A DNA stretch of 64,000 nucleotides from Certhia americana (lineage: Eukaryota > Chordata > Aves > Passeriformes > Certhiidae). The translations under genes and the position numbers were made by a program. The notes under the pieces were generated by a model, which ran no database searches, was not told where the DNA came from, and saw nothing but the letters and a program-made list of their open reading frames with translations. The stretch spans positions 56,846,491-56,910,490 of the forward strand of contig CM031857.1 of NCBI GenBank assembly GCA_018697195.1, given 5' to 3'. Below, piece after piece: positions 11,801-26,800 of the stretch. How positions within the stretch are numbered: the stretch's first letter is position 1; each line of letters begins with the position of its first letter.

Positions 11801-14800
11801 GTCTTAGGTTGACATGACCTTATGACTCCACATACACCAAATATAACAGGTTTTACAGTTCAAAGTGATAATTGGCAGTGCTACAGGGAAACATTAGCAT
11901 CAGATTTAATGCAATATTCTGGTGTCTTTCTTCGATTCCCTTTTCTGGAATTTTTTTCCCAGACAACATAAAGACCTCCAGAGGAAGAAATGGCAGTGGC
12001 ATCTGATTTCAAAGTGTACTGGCATGTGGGGAGAAACACTGACAGAGATGGGTGGTGAGGTTGAAAGGTTGAAAAAGTGAGAGGAAAATAGAAATACTGA
12101 TGATGATGATGAAAAAAGACAGTCTATTTTATGTTTTCCTGCACTGTTGAGAATCTCCCCAGACAGGATCCTACTGCTTTTCCTTCCGCCTCTGTGTGGC
12201 TTCTTATGATAAGGCTGAAGACTTTGAAACTCTCTCTGCATAACTGGGGTTAGATGGATGACTTCTGCCCTTTTCTTATGCTTTAACGTGTCTGATTGTG
12301 AGTTTTGGGTTCCAAGGCTACATATCATCATCAGTGTTGTCATATTCATAGTAATATACCTGGATTCCCAGCAGTGCCTACTATCTTTTGTATAGTGGCC
12401 TATTAAAATAGGTGTCTATTTTTTGAGCCAGAACCATGTGTCTAGCTACTCTGTGTACTTATCTCTGTGATTGTCACTGTAAACACAGTTTTAAATCATC
12501 TCAGAAAAATAACTTCTACAACTTGACAAACCTGCTTAAGGGCAAGTAAACCCTAACCCTTACACCCTAACTCTTGTATTGTTGCACACAATTCAATATT
12601 TGGTATTTACCAGCAAAATTAGATAATTATTTGCTTAAAAACATAGCCACTGTTTCTCAACTTCCTACCTTAGTATGGTTTCAATGAATATGGGCAGAAG
12701 GAGTCACATTTTTGGAGTCACATAAGCAGAGCTGTCAATGGAACTATTTATTTAATAAACATCTTTCTTTGAAAGGGATCTGTAATTCCTATAAAAATAA
12801 AATCTAGGAAGGGATTTGAGGTATATCTCACTGAAGTGAACCTTTCTTTTGGTTTCACCAGAGTTTGATCAAGCTCAAAGGGCAAAGGGGTTTTATAGAA
12901 GGGCTTTTGGTGATATCAAAACAGTATCAATAAAGCAAATAAATGACTGAGAGCTGCTTGTTCACTGTAGATTCCTATGTAGCCAAGCCTAGGTAAAATC
13001 CACATATATGTATCTATACAATGTGTTACATAAACTCAAAAGTTTTTACAAAAAGCAGTGTATAAAAATAGTATTGAATGTAGCTGAGCTATAAATAAAA
13101 TTTCAGAATGCATTTGTTTTTATTAAAATATATAACCTGTCAGGGACTTTGCATAGCAAAGTAATAGGGCAATTTAATGATGGAACAAACATTAATTTCA
13201 TACACTAATTCAGCACTGGAGACTACGAAGTTTGATAAAGCTGTAAATTTAGCATTTTTTTCTACTTTCGTTCAAAAAAGTGTCTTCTGGGATTTTTTTC
13301 AGAGAGACCTCATACTGTCCTGAACCCATTTCTAAAGTTAAGGAGGCTTTTCTTTGTTCTATGGTTCTAATTTACTTCCTGATAATTTTTGTAGGCACAA
13401 AAATGAGTTGAGGGACATTTACCTTTGATCTAAATCAATAGCACTGCTTCTTCTCAGGCTGAAGAAACTATAATATTACTGGATTTTTTTTTATATATGT
13501 GTGTGTATATATATATGTATATAGTCTTTACTTTTAATATTTGCTTCATTGTTCTTTGCAACTGAAGTTGATTTAAGGACTTGAATAATGTGAAAATATC
13601 TCTATATTGATTTCAGAGAAAAAACAACTCTAAAAGCTTTTATGTTGTGAAGTGAGAATCAAATTTACCTGAAGCAAACCTTTTGGAATATAGATCATCT
13701 CTTATACTAATAGTTGGTTGAGAGAGCAGTTCCTGTCTCGTTTGTGATATCTGACATCATTAGATGGATTTCTCATTATAGGCAGTTCCATGTAGGTAAA
13801 TTGCTGAGAAAGGAAACTCTTCCTGATTAGGAAAGGTATGGCTTTAAGTTGTCTCTTAATGCAGTTAAGCAACAGCAAATGAGAAGCAGTAGCCAGCTAG
13901 TGCTTTGTGGACTGTAGCTAGGGAACTTTTAGTCCAAATGCTTAAAATAAAACATTTTTCTCCCCCCAGAATTTCAGAGGGGAAAAAGTAACAATCAAAG
14001 TAATATTATAGCAGTTTTCCAGTAACGTGCTCCTTTTCTTCCCTAGCAAAAACAGTTTTGTAAGCACATCACTAGTGTTTGTGTACTGTGATGGTTTTGT
14101 TTCTAGGACTTTTTTTTTTTTTTGCCTGACTTCATAATTTTTCTTCACCAAATCCTTCCAGTTTTTTATTTGAGAAATACTATCGAATGATGGATCCAAA
14201 TTGGCATGAAAAACAGGAAACATGGATTCTTCACCTCATAATTGCCAAGAACATGATTAGTACTACAAACCATGAAAAATGGCTAGGTTGGAGGCTTGTA
14301 TTGGTATAGCTGCTAGAGGGAGTGCAACAGAGGTTATCCTACTTGTTTTTTCTCCTGAACATATTTTTTTTTCCTGTATACAAACTGCTCTAGAAAATAT
14401 ACAATGAAATGTAATACACATAAATTATAATGACTCTTACAAATTAAAATAAGCTTTTTGTTTCACAAGACAATATATTGTTGCCATTGCTTTGTCCAAA
14501 ATAAGAGGAATAGTTAATTCCTGTGCTCAGTTACCTCCCTCCAAAGGGAGGCCTTTTTAGTGTCAGAGTATTATAAGAATTAGTTATAATATCATATATT
14601 GAGTGATTTGAATAAATTTTATTAAAAATTGAGTTAGAGGAAATAAATAAAAACCAGTAAATCACTGGGCAGGTACTTAGCCGTAAAATTAGTCCCTTAC
14701 AAAAGCTATGCAGTTGCTAGGATGGTATTCCTTTTTAATCACCTCTGAACTGAATTTCATTCAACCATTTAAATCACAATGTTATATTCATGTTAGAGTT

Positions 14801-17800
14801 CAGAAAGTATTTTGCACAAAATACTCAGTTCTGAGTTTTTCTGCAGAAAATTAATGCATGGTTCTCATTGTTGGAATTAGAAATGGACATGTTGTATAGC
14901 CCACCAGGCTCCCAGTCAATTCATACTGTGTGTTGTTTCATTTTTCTAGAGGTGATTTATCCAAAGGTGCATTAGTTAAATGTTCATTACCACTTTTATT
15001 AGCTGTTGAATGCACAGTTCTTAAGCAAGTCCTAAACCCACATTTTTCTCTCTCTTCTATAAAAATGTTTAATGTCTAATTTGTTGATAAAATAGAAGGG
15101 TGAACACAGCAGTAAAACAATAGAAATACAACAGTAAAAATATGGTATAGTTTTATGGATTTGAATGTGAGACTTTAAATTAGATAAATGTGGAAGCACT
15201 GAAGGAACCAGACTTTGTCCTGTTATTTTAGGGCTTTTAAGGAAATGTAGAAAAAGGAAATGATTCAGGCCATATGATGTAATGTATTCTATTTTTATTC
15301 TTTAAAGTTCAGAGGGTGTTTAGCTGTGAAAAAGACATATGCAAAAGCTACAGTTACAATAGAAAATATGTTTTTATCTGATTTTGGGTTGTGTTCACAA
15401 CACAGTCTGAGGAAGGAATTTAGTCTTCCAGGTCACAAAATTACTATTATGACTTTGTTTCTTCAGTGCTTACCTGTTGTAATGGAACATCTAAAATTTG
15501 TGTGCTGGAAGATGTGCTAGATTTTGTCTTTGGTTTTATTCCTTGAGCATTATTTTGTGATAGGCTATGTACTTTTGATAAATTCTGTGTTATGGGCTTC
15601 TTTCTTACCCTGTTCGTTATTCTCTGATGCTTCACTGCATTTTCCTGCTGCAAGGTGGAATGTCATGCTGGTTTTTGTTCACGATTAGTGATGAAATATT
15701 TGCTCTTTCGGGTGGTTTCCATATGCAAGAAATTATTCTTGTTTGCTCCAGGTGTAAATTGCTGCCCTCTTCTGTACACAGGGCTGTGTACAAGTTGTAA
15801 TATGCTTGTGTTTTGTTAAAGGAACAGGGGGGAGAAAGGCCTTTGTTCATGTTTCAAAGAGGTGATATTAATGTCTAGAACTTCCAAAGACTATTCAGTG
15901 TTTTTTGAGTAGATTTGTGTGTGTATTTCTAATACTCTTTGGAAAAGTAATTGAAGATTTCCTGCTAGTCTTCTTATTTTCTTGGGAAGAACAGAATGCA
16001 GTTTTGTAAGGAGAAATCATGTACTCATAAATTAAGAGAATAGATCATAAATATATTCTTCTGATGGACTGATACTTCCAGGATATGACAGCTAGAGACT
16101 TGCTGCAGCAAAGGTACACTCTTCCAAATGGAGACACTGCTTGGAGACCGTCGCCGCTTGTCACTGCAGCTCTGGAAGGAAAGCTTGTTCTTCTTGACGG
16201 CATTCATCGAATTAACCCTGGCACTCTAGCTGTGCTCCAAAGGTCAGGATGTGAGCTTGGATAAGTTGGGTGCACGTGATGTGTGTATTGAGTGCGTGCA
16301 TACTGAGACCTTAAGTTCCTGCTGGTGAATATGGCTTTGGAACTTCAGGAATACTGTAAAGATCAAGCTGAGCATTGAAGTTCCATAGAATATGAATAGT
16401 GCTCAATTTTTTACTTAAGAGCAGAAACAATTCTCTAATTTTTTGTAAGCCTAAAATAGTACAGAAAATTTCAGCCTGTTGTAAATATAGAGTGTAAGTC
16501 TGAACTTTGGAACGAGCTAGATTTTATTCTGGAATTATGTAGTCTAGAAATTAGTAATATTTCTGCAAGAATTTTAAAATGCGAGATGTCAGAAAATGTT
16601 TGAAGCACTTTGAGTGCATTCTGCTTCTAAAAGAGCATGTTATAAAATATGTTACACAGCATAATTTATATTGATTGCAAAGATCTCTTTCTAAACATTA
16701 TTTCATAATTCAATAAAAAATAAACTTTGCAGACCACAGTAATTACAAATACTATATTAATAATTATTTATACTGTCAGGTCAATTTTTTATGCCTTTTC
16801 ATATGCATGCATAATATACTGCCTTTTGCAAATCAAGACCTAGTGAGCTTTAAAAGCAGGTTGTAGCAAAAGCATTTTCTTCTTTCTGTTATTTTATAGA
16901 TATATGCAGAAGGACAGAACAGAGATTTATGCTTGCCTGTGTTTGTCTTTTCATCTGTTTACTGTTTCTTTCTGATTCTTAGTTCTGACATTTGCATGCA
17001 TTATAGGTAATCAACTTCTGCTTGCCACAAAATAAAACCTGGGTCTGTATGTATGTTAATCATTAAAGCCAGCTAAAAGATAGCATTTCAAGAAATAAAA
17101 GTATATTGCTAGGTACAAGCATAACAAAGAGCACTGGTAAGGCATTATTTTATTTTTCATAGTCTTACCGTATGGATTTAAACTAAGTTGACTGACTGTG
17201 TGCTAAAACTTATGTATGTTATTTTATTTCCATGCAAGGATCCATCTTGAGTTGGTATAATTTTTTTTTTTTTTTTACTGAGGTGTATGTTAACTGAGAT
17301 AGCTTTTAAAAACACCTTAGTTATTATATGTATTAAAAAAATAGATCAAAGGCAAGATAGAGCTTATTCTTTATTTTCAGACTAATACATGACAGAGAAC
17401 TGACTCTCTATGATGGCACCAGATTGTTAAGGGAAGATAGATACCAAAACTTAAAAGAAGAATTGCAGCTCTCTGATGAGAAACTACAGGAAAGGTAAAG
17501 TATCATCTATGACTATAGAATGCAAATAACATTTCAATTTTATAATTTTTTGTCTAATAAAAAACTGCAAAATGCTTTTCTGTTAAACTGATTTCTTCTA
17601 ATTGCTAAGAGAAACATCTTTTGAACATCAGGTTCCTCCAGAGCTCTATTTCTTTTTGTGATATGGCAAAATTATATCCTGTTTATAGTCCTTGAACTAA
17701 AAGGAAAACATTCAATATCCTTTAAAAGAAGGAGTTAGAAATTGAAGAGAAATTCTAAGTAGATAAAAAATAGTATAGAGCTATATAGTGCTTAATTTTG

Positions 17801-20800
17801 GAGTGTTTTATTAAATGTCTTGGAAAATAAAGCTAAATTGAGTTTAAATACTACTTGTTACTTTTTTTTGCCTCATGAGCTAGAAAGCTGGTATTTAATT
17901 TACAACCAATATGGGGCAGGAAATCCTAAGGATGGGTTGGGACCCAGTATGCTTATTCTTTTTGTTCCTTTACTTCCACTTGTCTGCCAGAAACATTCCA
18001 CAGATAGAAATGTTTTCTAGTCCTCTGAGGCCATACTTGATACATGATCAAACATTGCTGACCGATTATATTAAAGGGAGGGGTATTGTTGATTGTGTGT
18101 CAGAAAAAATGCAATCTAATATTCAGTAATATATAAGGAGCTAAACAAACTGTGATTCTGAAATGGATCTATGCTCTGGAAAGACAGTTGAAGTTTTATG
18201 TCAGACATCCATGCTCATATTTATGCTGCCGGATGTGCATGTGCCCAAACTTTGAGGAGGCCTGATGGGTTTATAGCAGGGGCGCATTCATGATGTGCCA
18301 CGCGTTTTCTCTCAATTGTCTTGCGGAATCTGACTTTTTTCTTTGACCTCTGTAGTCCACCCTTTAGAAAAGCTGCTTTTCTTTTATTTCCTTATTGTTT
18401 CTATATTTCTGGTTCCCTTTTCAATCAAAATACAGTGGGTTTAAAAAAAGAAAGGCAAGAACTGCCCCTACAAAATCAAGAAAAAATTCAAACTTCATTC
18501 TAAGCCTACTTGTTGCAAATTCTATCCAGTCTGTAGAGGCCATACACCTAGGTAGATGGTCATTTCCTGCATTTGCTTTATTTGAGTGAAGAACTATATA
18601 TCAGGGGAGTGTTCTGTTTATCAGGATTTTAAGCACGGACTTTGAAAAGAGGAGCAAAAAAGCTCCAAGGGCCCATCTGGGATGATATCGGACTACATAC
18701 TACAAAATATATCTGTTGTGCCAGTCTCCTCCCTGCTCTGTGTTCATGGTTTTGTCCAAGGTGCTTTCAAGCAGAATGGCAGTGGCTGTACTGTTTTCCT
18801 TTTAGTTCATTGCCAATATGCTCCGAAAACCTGGACAGTTCATCACACATTCATCTTCAGAGCTGCCACTCCTAGTGGATCAAATCTCTCTCACAAGAAT
18901 ATAGATATATATCTGGATCCTGCATGTCCTTTTTTGTTCTAACAATAGGCTTTTTTGGCAGTGGGCTCTCTTTAATCTTCATTATCCATTAGACCATGAG
19001 CACTGTCCAAGCTGTCTTCTTTAATGATTGTTCTGCAGACCCTTCTCCTTTGTGTTGCCTCTGTATCTACCTTCCTTCTTTTCAGCCTCACTGAGTAACC
19101 TTTTGGTTCAACTGTTCAAGTGGTAATTGTGCATTGCTAATTGTACATTGCTTTTGACTACTTTGGAGGCTCCAAAAGTCAGGGGATTTTTTGCTTTCCT
19201 TGAAAGGCTGTCTCTCTTTCTTTCTAATCGCGATGTACTGCTTTTATCTAACCATCTCAATATTTTGTAATGTAATGTTTCTGAGTTACTAAGCTCTTAA
19301 TTACCTGTTTGACTGACAGTGAGATTTCACTCTAATCCATAAGTGAAAGATGTCTGTTGTATAGACAAGAATGCATTTCTGATTAGTACTTGGTCTTAGA
19401 AACAGGTACCCACCCCATTGTATAGGCATTCTTATATCTGGAAGCTCAGTGTGATGGTTTAGCTCAGTTTTGCTGAGAATCCTCACCTCCTAGGTGAAGT
19501 TTTCAATCTGCCTTTGTTTTCTGTAATTCCTGATTTTAAAAAGCTAGGTTAAAGTAATGCAAACATGTAACTGCTGCTTTTGTTTTGGCTTTGAGCTTTT
19601 TTGGCATCACTGGATGAGTCCTCTATAGAGAGGGTATTGTTCTCATCAGCCCTTGAGGAACTGAATGTGTTCCAGGACCTCATCCTAGTTTTGGTGCCTT
19701 CCATATTCTGAAAACTTCACTGCCTTTTAACTGAGTCCAGGATGCAATGTCAATAATTGCTGTTTGATTCCAGGACTATATTCATCCTTGCTACTCGTCC
19801 TTTTCAGCAGTAGTTACCAGTCACCGCAAACTTCAGTACCTTCCAGTGTTGCAAAATCCAGCAGAATTAATCCGTCAAATCATATCTGAGGCACTGACAG
19901 CTGATTTAATCACAGATTTTAATCACAACAGTATTCACCATCCCTCCTTTGACTGCAAGATGCTGTCTTTGGAGAAGCTATATAGAGTATGTTGTAATAT
20001 GAATTTATTAGCAGATTGGTTGGGGAAATTCTTACCTAAATCGCTACTGGGAGATGCTTTCCATCTCTTGCTGCATGCCAATGACTGTAACTAGTGGCCT
20101 TAGTTGGATTTCTGAAGATAAAAGACAGCTTTACTTATCCTGATTTGCTGGATTTGACTAAAGTAATTTCAGTGCAACTGCTTTTTTTGCCAGGCCGCTG
20201 GAATATATGATGTCATTCTCAGTTCTGTTGGGACTGAATCTGCAATGTTTGAGTGATACATTGTCTACCTGATTTTCCAAGAAGGGAATGATAATATGAT
20301 TCTGCAGTTTTAGTGCCTTTAATCTTTAGTGCTTCAGTGGTCAGAATACTCATATGTGTAGTAGAAGAGAAAGAAAAGGATCAAGAGGTTTGCTTGGGTT
20401 TTTTTACTAAAGGGGTGGTGTTTCCAATCACGCTGTCACCTAGAGAAATCACTTGCCTCTGTGTACAAATGCCAACAGTGTCACAGCAGAGAATGTGACA
20501 TACGCTTAAACCATGATGGTATTATTAGAGGTGCTGGACAAAGAGGAAAGTATGGTTTGGTTTTCAGATTGTTTTCAGCTTTTGCAGATTAGAGCACTAT
20601 TATTCATAAGTTATATTTATGACAGCATTTCAAAGTTTTATTACTTTTGTAAGAGCTGATAAAGTATATTCTGATTTTAAACGAGGTTAATTATTGTCAC
20701 TGAGTAATAGGTTCACTATTATTTTCTTACATTTCTACATCTGTAGAAAAATTTGCATTTTTCTAAGAAGGGCTTCAGTCTGGTGGGTACATTAGGTCTC

Positions 20801-23800
20801 TCAGGAGTGGCAAGTGTAAGCAGTGCATTGCCCTTGGGGCATTTTGGGATACTACCTGGCCTGCTGAAAGCCTCTAGGCTACAAAGTAACTAGTGGTGGC
20901 CACAGAGTCCTTTTTTCCTATTCTTTATTATGCCAGTTTGGCTGTGAAGTTAAGTTAGCAAATGGTCATAGAACATGTTTACTCCTCTGAGGAAACTAAG
21001 AATTCATGTTTATGAGTATAAGGATAAGAAAAAAAGCTGCCCTTGAGAAAGTGACAGATGGTCCTTAAAGATATTTTACATAGAAGGAAATTATAGCTGC
21101 TGATAACTTATTCATTTAATGGTTACATGATTCATTTCTCTGAACAAGTTCAAAGAGTAAGAGGAAGTGTGTCCAAGTAGTATGCATATCCAAGATTTCT
21201 GCATAGAATTTCTTCTGTATTCATCCATTACTTCACGGAGACAGATACTGTAAAGGTAGCTCATGGCCTTTACAAATCAAGCAGTGAAGTGTTTGTTTGT
21301 CTCAGGATGCAGTATTTAACCTGTTTGTGTGGGTATACCCCCTCAACACACACAGATGCTAAGTTCTTGGTGTGGTGAACAGAAAGGCATCTATTATAGG
21401 AAAATCTAGGAGTAGATACATAATAGGATAGTTCAAAAAATAAGAGAACTCTCTCATAATGCATGGGTGGCTTTAATGCCTTTGCAAACAGTGGATTCTT
21501 TTCCATGTGGTTAGGTGGTAAGGGAATGCACAGTAGATAAGACAAATATGAAGTGTGGCAGGGAGTGAATTTAAAAAGAAATAGAATTTTTAATTGCTTA
21601 CATTTTTTAGCTTTTACTTGATTTGTGTTTAGGGGTTTGGCTCTTTTCCAGTTTAGTGAATTTTAAGATAAAGCCATCTGTTAATGTTAGACTGTGGTGA
21701 AATTTAAAAGAAACAGCAAGAAAATAATAGGTCATTTTGGTCCTAGTGTTACAGTAATAACCAACTTACAAAATTTGGTAGAGAATGAGATTTTTTAAAT
21801 CATGTTACAGGGAGAGAGAACTAAAAATAGTTTGGTCTTACAAAAAGTGGCATTAGAAATGCCATTCTGCATTTTATTCTATTTTATTCTATTTTTTTAA
21901 TGAGAAGCTTCAATTGCTCAGAACCATGGTCAGTTACAGGAAAACCTTTCCCTAAAATCACCCTGATCAATGTCTGTGATTTTCTTTGTAAGGACACAAT
22001 TGTGGTAATCCTTGGCTGAAATTAAACACTAAGGACACTCATTCTACTAGGAGAGTGCCTTGCTGCCTGTACTGTCAGTAAATGTTTAATAAAGAGAAGG
22101 ATAGAGACTCTTTGTATGAATCAGTTAACATCAAATGTTCCCACTGTGTTTGAGGCTCATTAATTTAAAAGATGCCAAGTTTTTAACACAATACAATTAC
22201 TTCATCTTCATCTGTAAAACCCACAAGATTTCTTGTCATATCAAATATCTTTTCTATGAAGTACGTAGAGCTCCATGTAGGAGCTCTCCATATTGTATTC
22301 TTTTTGAGACTTCATCTGTAGTGTGATGGAACAGCTTTGAAGCTCTTCAGTTGGGCTCATAGGAGATGGGAACTTACAGAGCACTGCAGAACTGAGTCAT
22401 TTATGGTATTTGTTTAATAGTACACTTAGCCTGACATTTTCAGCATTGCAAATACCACTCCAGACAACAGGCTTTTGAAATAGCCAAATAGTTTTTTTTC
22501 ATGTTTACAACCTGGAAAGCTAGAGCAGTGATATTGTCCAAGTCCAGAGAGTACGTCAGTGAATTGAACAGACATCACCAAGTTCGCTTGCCCTGACTTT
22601 GCATCTCCTCTCCTCCCACTTCTTTTCATGCCCTCCCTGGCTGTCCCCACCAAGCCCTTTGAGGGCAGTGACTAGGGGGTGTGATACAAAAGAAATGAGA
22701 TTCCTTTACCAGGAAATGATACAGAAGAAATACAATTCCTTCACCTGAAAAGTTCACTCCTTCTTGTGTTCTCTTACGGTATTGCAGAAGGGCCAGAATT
22801 TGATGGATGTCTGGGGGAGGGTTGCTTTTTTTCTTAGTAATGTTAGGGAAGGTAAGTCTGAAAGTATGTATTTATCCTATCTAGGAAATGTTTTCTTATA
22901 TAATAAAGTTGGCTAATGTTCCCTGATCTTCTTTTATACTTTGTGGCAGTGACATTCCTATTGGTTCCTCTTTCATGTGATGTTTTTGGACATCTATTTC
23001 TATTTTTATCAGTCAGGGAGTAGCTTCTAGGCTTATGACTTTCAGCTGAGAATAACTCATACCACTACCTTTGTTTGCTTTGATACAAGAGACTGCTGTA
23101 ATTGCCCTGTTTTATCACAGATTTATTGTTGTGATGTACAGATGAGCCAACTATGCAGTAGGTCTGTCATTTTATGTCTTCAGTAATTTGTATGGAAAAT
23201 AGCATAGTAACAGCAATATAAACGGCCTAATCAAATTTCACTTGCTTTTTCCAAGTGAACATCCTCTATTTTAATAAGAGTATTGTAAAATTAATTGATG
23301 AAAACAGGTCCTTCTTGCACAAAAATTGACTGGTTTTCTATCCTGATGTATTACTCCATTGTTTCTGTTGCTTCTGAGATCATCTTAGTTGGTCAAAGCG
23401 TGGTGCTAACAACACCAAGGTCACAGGTCTGATCTCTGTATGGGTCATTCACTTAAGAATTGGACTTGATGATCCTATTGGGTTGCTTTCAGCTCAGACA
23501 GTTCACTGATTCTGTGTGGTGCTGTGATTTTGCAGGTGTACTGATTAATGAGTGTTAATGAGTGCCCAGTCACAGGAGGTGAAATTATTACAGAGATAAG
23601 GGTACAAAAGATGTGAAGAAGGCAAAGATATCAAAATCCAAGGCAACAGTATTTTAGTGCCCTAACATACGCATCTAAAAGTTGTATATTTAAGTTTGTG
23701 TTGCAAGTTCCCATTATCTTCAGTGGAGTCAAGACTGTTAGTTACCAAATCCCCAAGTGAGAACTGGGAAACACTTGACATAAGCTAGGAGGTCAGTGCC

Positions 23801-26800
23801 ATAAAGATTTAAAAAACAATATTAATAAAAGTACCTATTATAGCCAGAAACAGTGTGTGTTTTTCCACAGGAAGCTCTGGAGGCTGATAGGATGAAGAAA
23901 GGAAGTTCAGAACAGTATTAGAAAACATTTTTGGACAAAGAGAAATTAAAGCAAATAAAGATCCATCCTATGATGTCGTTAAAGATATGGTTTGGGGGTG
24001 CTGAAAGAATGAGAGGGCAGACTACTGGTTATGGCTAGACTTTTGTACTTGGTTGATTTAAGGAGCCAGGACAGCAATTTTGAAGTTCTTGTAAATCTTA
24101 ATATTCCACTGGAGAGACCTGTCTCCTCATGCTGACTCTAAAATGATCCAGGGGTGAAGTGATTGGTTTGGTCTTTGAAACATAGCTTTCAGGAGTGTTA
24201 TGAAGTTAGACATATTAATCCAAGGACCACAAAAAGCATCTGTAAGGGAATGTTCCTAAACTGTTACTGAATTCAGCTCTTCACAGTATCTAGGCAAATC
24301 TCTACCGTGTCATCCTTTCTGTCAGTCTAATTCAGTAAAAGAAGTTACTCATTACTGCAGCTCTGGTAGGTCTTCTTTTGTCCCTGAGTTGCCTGAGACA
24401 CCCTGTTCTAGGTAAAGTACTTGAAAAAGTTCATTTTACAAATGTGTGAGATGTGCCCATTTCAGACATACAGCACGGTAGGCTGTAGCTTAGTTGGTGA
24501 TATTTGTCCATCTTGAGGCATGCAGATGCTGTTGCAAATGAGGAAAGTTGGGTACATTTCTGAGTGTTGTAAAAAAATGTGTAAATTTAAAAAAATTCAA
24601 GTTGCTTTATGCAGCCTGTGTCTTTTTTTAAAACTGAACTTGCATTGCTAATGATCTGGGTATACTATGATATGTTTCAGTACAATAATTTATCTTTTTT
24701 TCATCTATTGTAAAAATTAAATCTGATATTCAATCCTTAAGTCAGGTAAAGCATTTTTAAACTTTTTTTTTTGCAGGTCTATCTTTCCTATCCATCCTTC
24801 TTTCAGAATAATGGTATTAGCAGAACCTCCTGTCATTGGAAGTGGTACCCAACAATGGCTGGGTCCAGAGTTTTTGACACTGTTTCTTTTTCATAATGTT
24901 CGATCTTTAAGCAAGAGTGAAGAAATTGAAGTTATTAAACAAATGGTAAGTACATTCAGTACTTTAGGCACTCACTAGCTATTGCTTACTAAACAGGATT
25001 ATTTGCTACATATAAAATATATTGCTATTTGTGTGGTGCCATAAAGGAGATGATTTTCGAAGCTTATCATAGCAACATACCTGCTTATCTTTTAATGGCC
25101 TAATTCTTATTTTAATATTAAATGCTGCTGTATTAAAAAATACTCTTTGTCATAAAGCAGCTGTGGCAACTCTGCTTATTGAATATGTGGAACTTGGATA
25201 TCTTGCAGTAAGATTAATACTGTTTTTCTTTCAACCAGATTCCAAATGTACCCAGTGTAGCTGTGGAAAAGTTGATGTCAGTAACACACAAGCTTCGGGA
25301 GACAAATGATGCCACTGTGAGCCCTTTTCGTTTCTTTTTTCTCTTTGAATTTACTGTCTCATGCTGTGACTGTCTTAATGAAAGCGAGGTGAAACGCACT
25401 AAGCTGTAGTGTTATTTCAAAGGTGCCTGATTGGAAAACCATCCCCAGACAGCTATTGCTGGCAATTACTGTGCTGCATACTATAAACTTCTTTGATTTA
25501 TGATGTATGTACTTGGAATCTCCATAAGTCTTAGGAATTTGCACAAATCCCAGAAAATCTAGAGCAGAACACATGCTGTCAGTGAGTTTAGGTATGTGGC
25601 TCACAGTGAAACATGATGAGGTGCCTTTCGGATGTGAATGGTTATAATCATGTGTTTTCAGGTATTTTTTTTTTATTACTTTGCTTTAGTAATTGAAAAT
25701 TTGACAGCTGAAGTTATGGGGGCTTTTTGGCCAATAGGATCTATGTAGTCATTATAAAATGGTGATGGGCAGCAGCAGGGAAAATAGAAAGCTCCAGAAC
25801 TCCTGGATGCATTGCTGCTATAGGCTATTCTATTAAAGAAGTAATGTCAAAACAAATAAGTTCTGCTGACAAAGTGACCACAGAATTCTTTAAAAATACA
25901 CAGTTAAATCATAGTGAAAAGAAAAATTATTGTTATGGCAGCTAAAACACAGCTTGCCTTTGAGTACAGTGTAAAACATTTTTTTTGGAATCCAGCAGTA
26001 ACAGCTTAACTGGTACATAAATTTAATCTGTTGTCCTTAGTTTTCATGATTTTAACATGAGTAATAGTTTTTATAGTTTTACTATTTAAGAAGCTGAGAG
26101 AGGTTGTTATGTTCTTTTGAGTTTAAAAAAATAAGTAAAAAAATGACTTCTGGGTACACTGTTGGGGACAGTTGTTACAATTATTGATTGAGCTTCCTAT
26201 ATCTAGTGTATAAATATATCAGTTTGGACATACTTGGAGACATACCATGCCTGAATAGAGTGTCACAAAAATGTCTTTTCCAAATATGTGGATATCTGTA
26301 GAATTGTGACATATCTGCATGAATTATGTGATACTGAATGAGGAGTCACAGTATGGTTTGGGAGAGGATTCTTGTAGATCAGTGGTGTCATGAGACATGT
26401 TGGGAACAGCACACCTGTGCAGAGAGATGAAATGTGTGCCTTATGTACATTAGGCTATTTATAGAGTTATCTAAGTAAATAAATCTCTGCCAGAGATTAT
26501 CCTGAAATATTAACCATTGTTTAAAGTGATTTTGTTAACAATAGAATACCTGTAGACTGTTCACTCTGTGGGCGTTGTCTGCGTCATTGTAATTGTTTGC
26601 TTGATTTACAATAGAATCTGGAGACCTCAATCAAGATCCTGTTGAATTAGATGCCCTATAGATACATATTTTAAAAATTGTCACTAACACAATTTTGAGT
26701 TTGCAGTTGTTCGATATAAAAAAACCCAAACAAATCAGGTAAGAGAGGAGGAAATTTTGTTGACAATACTTTTAACTACCAGCCGGAAATACTCAGAAGA

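Larger units (their letters stand above)
11640..16081 (+). other. VWA8: VWA8 intron 4 (4.4 kb)
   Basis: It contains a degenerate telomere-like run (12548-12572), a short TGA repeat at about 12098-12112, and a TA/TG microsatellite (13492-13525). The minus-strand open frame at 11906-12349 is serine- and phenylalanine-rich with no recognised domain and looks like chance. No interspersed repeat is recognised. Confidence 0.83.
17495..24776 (+). other. VWA8: VWA8 intron 6 (7.3 kb)
   Basis: AT-rich intron ending in a strong polypyrimidine tract and TTGCAG. It holds the tRNA-Ile/CR1 SINE at 23380-23516 and a 10-bp tandem repeat (ATTTTATTCT) at 21871-21898. Short open frames at 17820-18020, 18682-18942 and 19846-20094 have no recognisable product. 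Nothing else is identified. Confidence 0.82.

Noticed and set aside
11906..12349. Minus-strand frame of 147 codons as a gene
   Set aside because: The translation is Ser/Phe-rich low complexity without a domain, and lies in an intron without splice context.
23380..23449. A functional tRNA-Ile gene
   Set aside because: The 5' acceptor arm is missing, the B-box equivalent is altered, and a CR1-type tail follows, so it is a SINE and not a tRNA gene.
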